Shown here in pieces: positions 63,058 through 64,000 of a DNA stretch of 64,000 nucleotides (position 1 is the stretch's first letter; every line of letters starts with the position of its first letter). Location of the stretch: assembly GCF_017168335.1 (NCBI RefSeq), contig NZ_JABFAU010000004.1, positions 144,210 to 208,209 on the forward strand, in the 5' to 3' direction. The position numbers were made by a program, and so were the translations under genes. This DNA is from Rhodococcus sp. KRD162. GTDB lineage: Bacteria > Actinomycetota > Actinomycetes > Mycobacteriales > Mycobacteriaceae. The notes beneath the pieces are model-generated. The model was not told the DNA's origin and made no database searches. It saw only the letters and a program-made list of their open reading frames with translations.

Positions 63058-63069
63058 GAAACTGACCAC

Positions 63070-63825
63070 ATGAGTATCGGAACCTTGATCCTGCTCCGTC
63101 ACGGCGAGAGCGAATGGAATGCCTCCAACCAGTTCACCGGTTGGGTGGACGTGCGATTGACCGAGAAAGGCGAGGCCGAGGGCGCACGAGCAGGCAAGCT
63201 TCTCGTCGAGGCCGGAATCGCGCCGGACCTGCTGTACACCTCACTGCTTCGTCGCGCCATCAGCACCGCCAACCTCGCGCTCGACGCCGCCGATCGGCAC
63301 TGGATTCCCGTCGTGCGCGATTGGCGTCTGAACGAACGGCACTACGGTGCGCTGCAGGGACTGAACAAAGCAGAGACCAAGGACAAGTTCGGCGACGAAC
63401 AGTTCATGCTGTGGCGTCGTAGCTACGACACCCCGCCGCCGCCCATCGAGACCGGTAGCGAGTACAGCCAGGACGCCGATCCGCGATACGCCGATCTGGA
63501 CAGCGTGCCGTTGACCGAATGCCTCGCGGACGTCGTCGAGCGGCTGATCCCGTACTTCGAGGAGACGATCGCCGCGGATCTGAAGGCAGGCAAGAACGTG
63601 CTCGTCGCCGCCCACGGCAACTCGCTGCGCGCTCTCGTGAAGTACCTCGACAACATCTCCGACGCCGATATCGCCGAACTCAACATCCCCACCGGCATCC
63701 CACTGCAGTACGACCTCGAAGAGGTCGACGGAAAACTCTCGCCCACCAACCCGGGCGGAACGTATCTCGATCCGGAAGCCGCCGCCGCGGGCGCAGCTGC
63801 CGTCGCGAACCAGGGCGGAAAGTAG
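63070..63825 (+). CDS. gpmA: 2,3-bisphosphoglycerate-dependent phosphoglycerate mutase
   Basis: 251 residues; glycolytic interconversion of 3- and 2-phosphoglycerate. The phosphohistidine motif [34 protein letters not shown] and the second His in [15 protein letters not shown] are all present. Equivalent to gpm1 (Rv0489), which precedes senX3 in M. tuberculosis. Confidence 0.97.
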   Translation: MSIGTLILLRHGESEWNASNQFTGWVDVRLTEKGEAEGARAGKLLVEAGIAPDLLYTSLLRRAISTANLALDAADRHWIPVVRDWRLNERHYGALQGLNKAETKDKFGDEQFMLWRRSYDTPPPPIETGSEYSQDADPRYADLDSVPLTECLADVVERLIPYFEETIAADLKAGKNVLVAAHGNSLRALVKYLDNISDADIAELNIPTGIPLQYDLEEVDGKLSPTNPGGTYLDPEAAAAGAAAVANQGGK

Positions 63826-63962
63826 CGTCGACCCGCTCGAAGCGAGGATTTGTCGGAACTGCAGGTGAACGATCGAAGAACACTGCCGACGGGGACTATG
63901 ACGACCAGGGGAATGCCTGCACCCTGCGTATGTGAGCTGTCCATCGAACGTACGATTCCGGT

Positions 63963-64000
63963 GTGAGTGTCGCATCGGCCGTACTACTGGCAATCGCAGC
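63963..64000 (+). CDS. senX3: Sensor histidine kinase SenX3 (5' end only)
   Basis: Twelve codons from GTG 63963 (VSVASAVLLAIA) begin a hydrophobic segment, as expected for the first membrane helix of the phosphate-sensing kinase SenX3. Identification depends on synteny with gpm1-senX3-regX3; the sequence itself is too short to prove it. Confidence 0.5.
   Translation, partial: MSVASAVLLAIA

Overview
The window comes from a high-GC mycolate-type actinomycete, most likely a Rhodococcus or close Nocardiaceae relative. This rests on MshA (mycothiol synthesis), a RamB-type regulator beside a mycobacterial-type isocitrate lyase, an Ag85-like mycolyltransferase, GpgS, a PapA-like acyltransferase, many lipobox lipoproteins, GTG starts and frequent ATGA/GTGA gene overlaps. 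No rRNA, tRNA or CRISPR array was found.

Layout. 1-2.3 kb: the start of a urea ABC operon (urtB partial, urtA) diverging from an XRE regulator/membrane protein pair. 2.5-12.5 kb: amine catabolism. AguA and AguB make putrescine from agmatine. A long minus-strand operon (TetR, aldehyde dehydrogenase, copper amine oxidase, universal stress protein, APC permease) can oxidise amines onward, and a short mqo diverges from it. 13.9-20 kb: a flavin oxidoreductase and a five-gene peptide/nickel-type ABC importer facing an ArsR metal sensor, with a perfect palindrome between them. 20-24.9 kb: ramB, an SPW-like membrane protein, aceA and a 3-hydroxyacyl-CoA dehydrogenase (acetate/fatty-acid metabolism). 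25-30.4 kb: housekeeping genes (alcohol dehydrogenase, PPK2, PPOX oxidoreductase, siderophore-binding lipoprotein with an IdeR-like box, DJ-1/PfpI protein, TetR).

30.4-36.1 kb is an accessory segment. A DUF445 gene is cut after 44 codons by a decayed IS3 element. This is followed by a translationally coupled PaaK-like ligase and ThiF/E1-like gene, a frameshifted secreted-protein pseudogene, a strong terminator and an unfamiliar YdcF/DUF218-like protein. The backbone resumes at 36.2 kb with L,D-transpeptidase, SDR, ROK regulator, (alpha/beta hydrolase), mshA and ybjN. This is the order I recall for M. tuberculosis Rv0483-Rv0487, and gpmA plus the first codons of senX3 (Rv0489-Rv0490) close the window at 63-64 kb. 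About 20 kb lies between ybjN and gpmA: an NCS2 permease and nucleoside-type BMP ABC transporter, a 4CL-like CoA ligase, gpgS, and an envelope-lipid cluster (mycolyltransferase; PapA-like acyltransferase, MFS exporter, lipase, CocE hydrolase, lipase, with overlaps at most junctions). After these come a DUF3558 lipoprotein and partner bracketed by an 84-bp repeat, and ltrA.

The most interesting observations are the PaaK/ThiF cassette in the scarred island; a leaderless 37-codon ORF ending in Cys-rich codons upstream of the ROK-mshA locus; the lost gpgS stop at a 7-G run; the 84-bp repeat pair; and the long hairpin between urtA and urtB.
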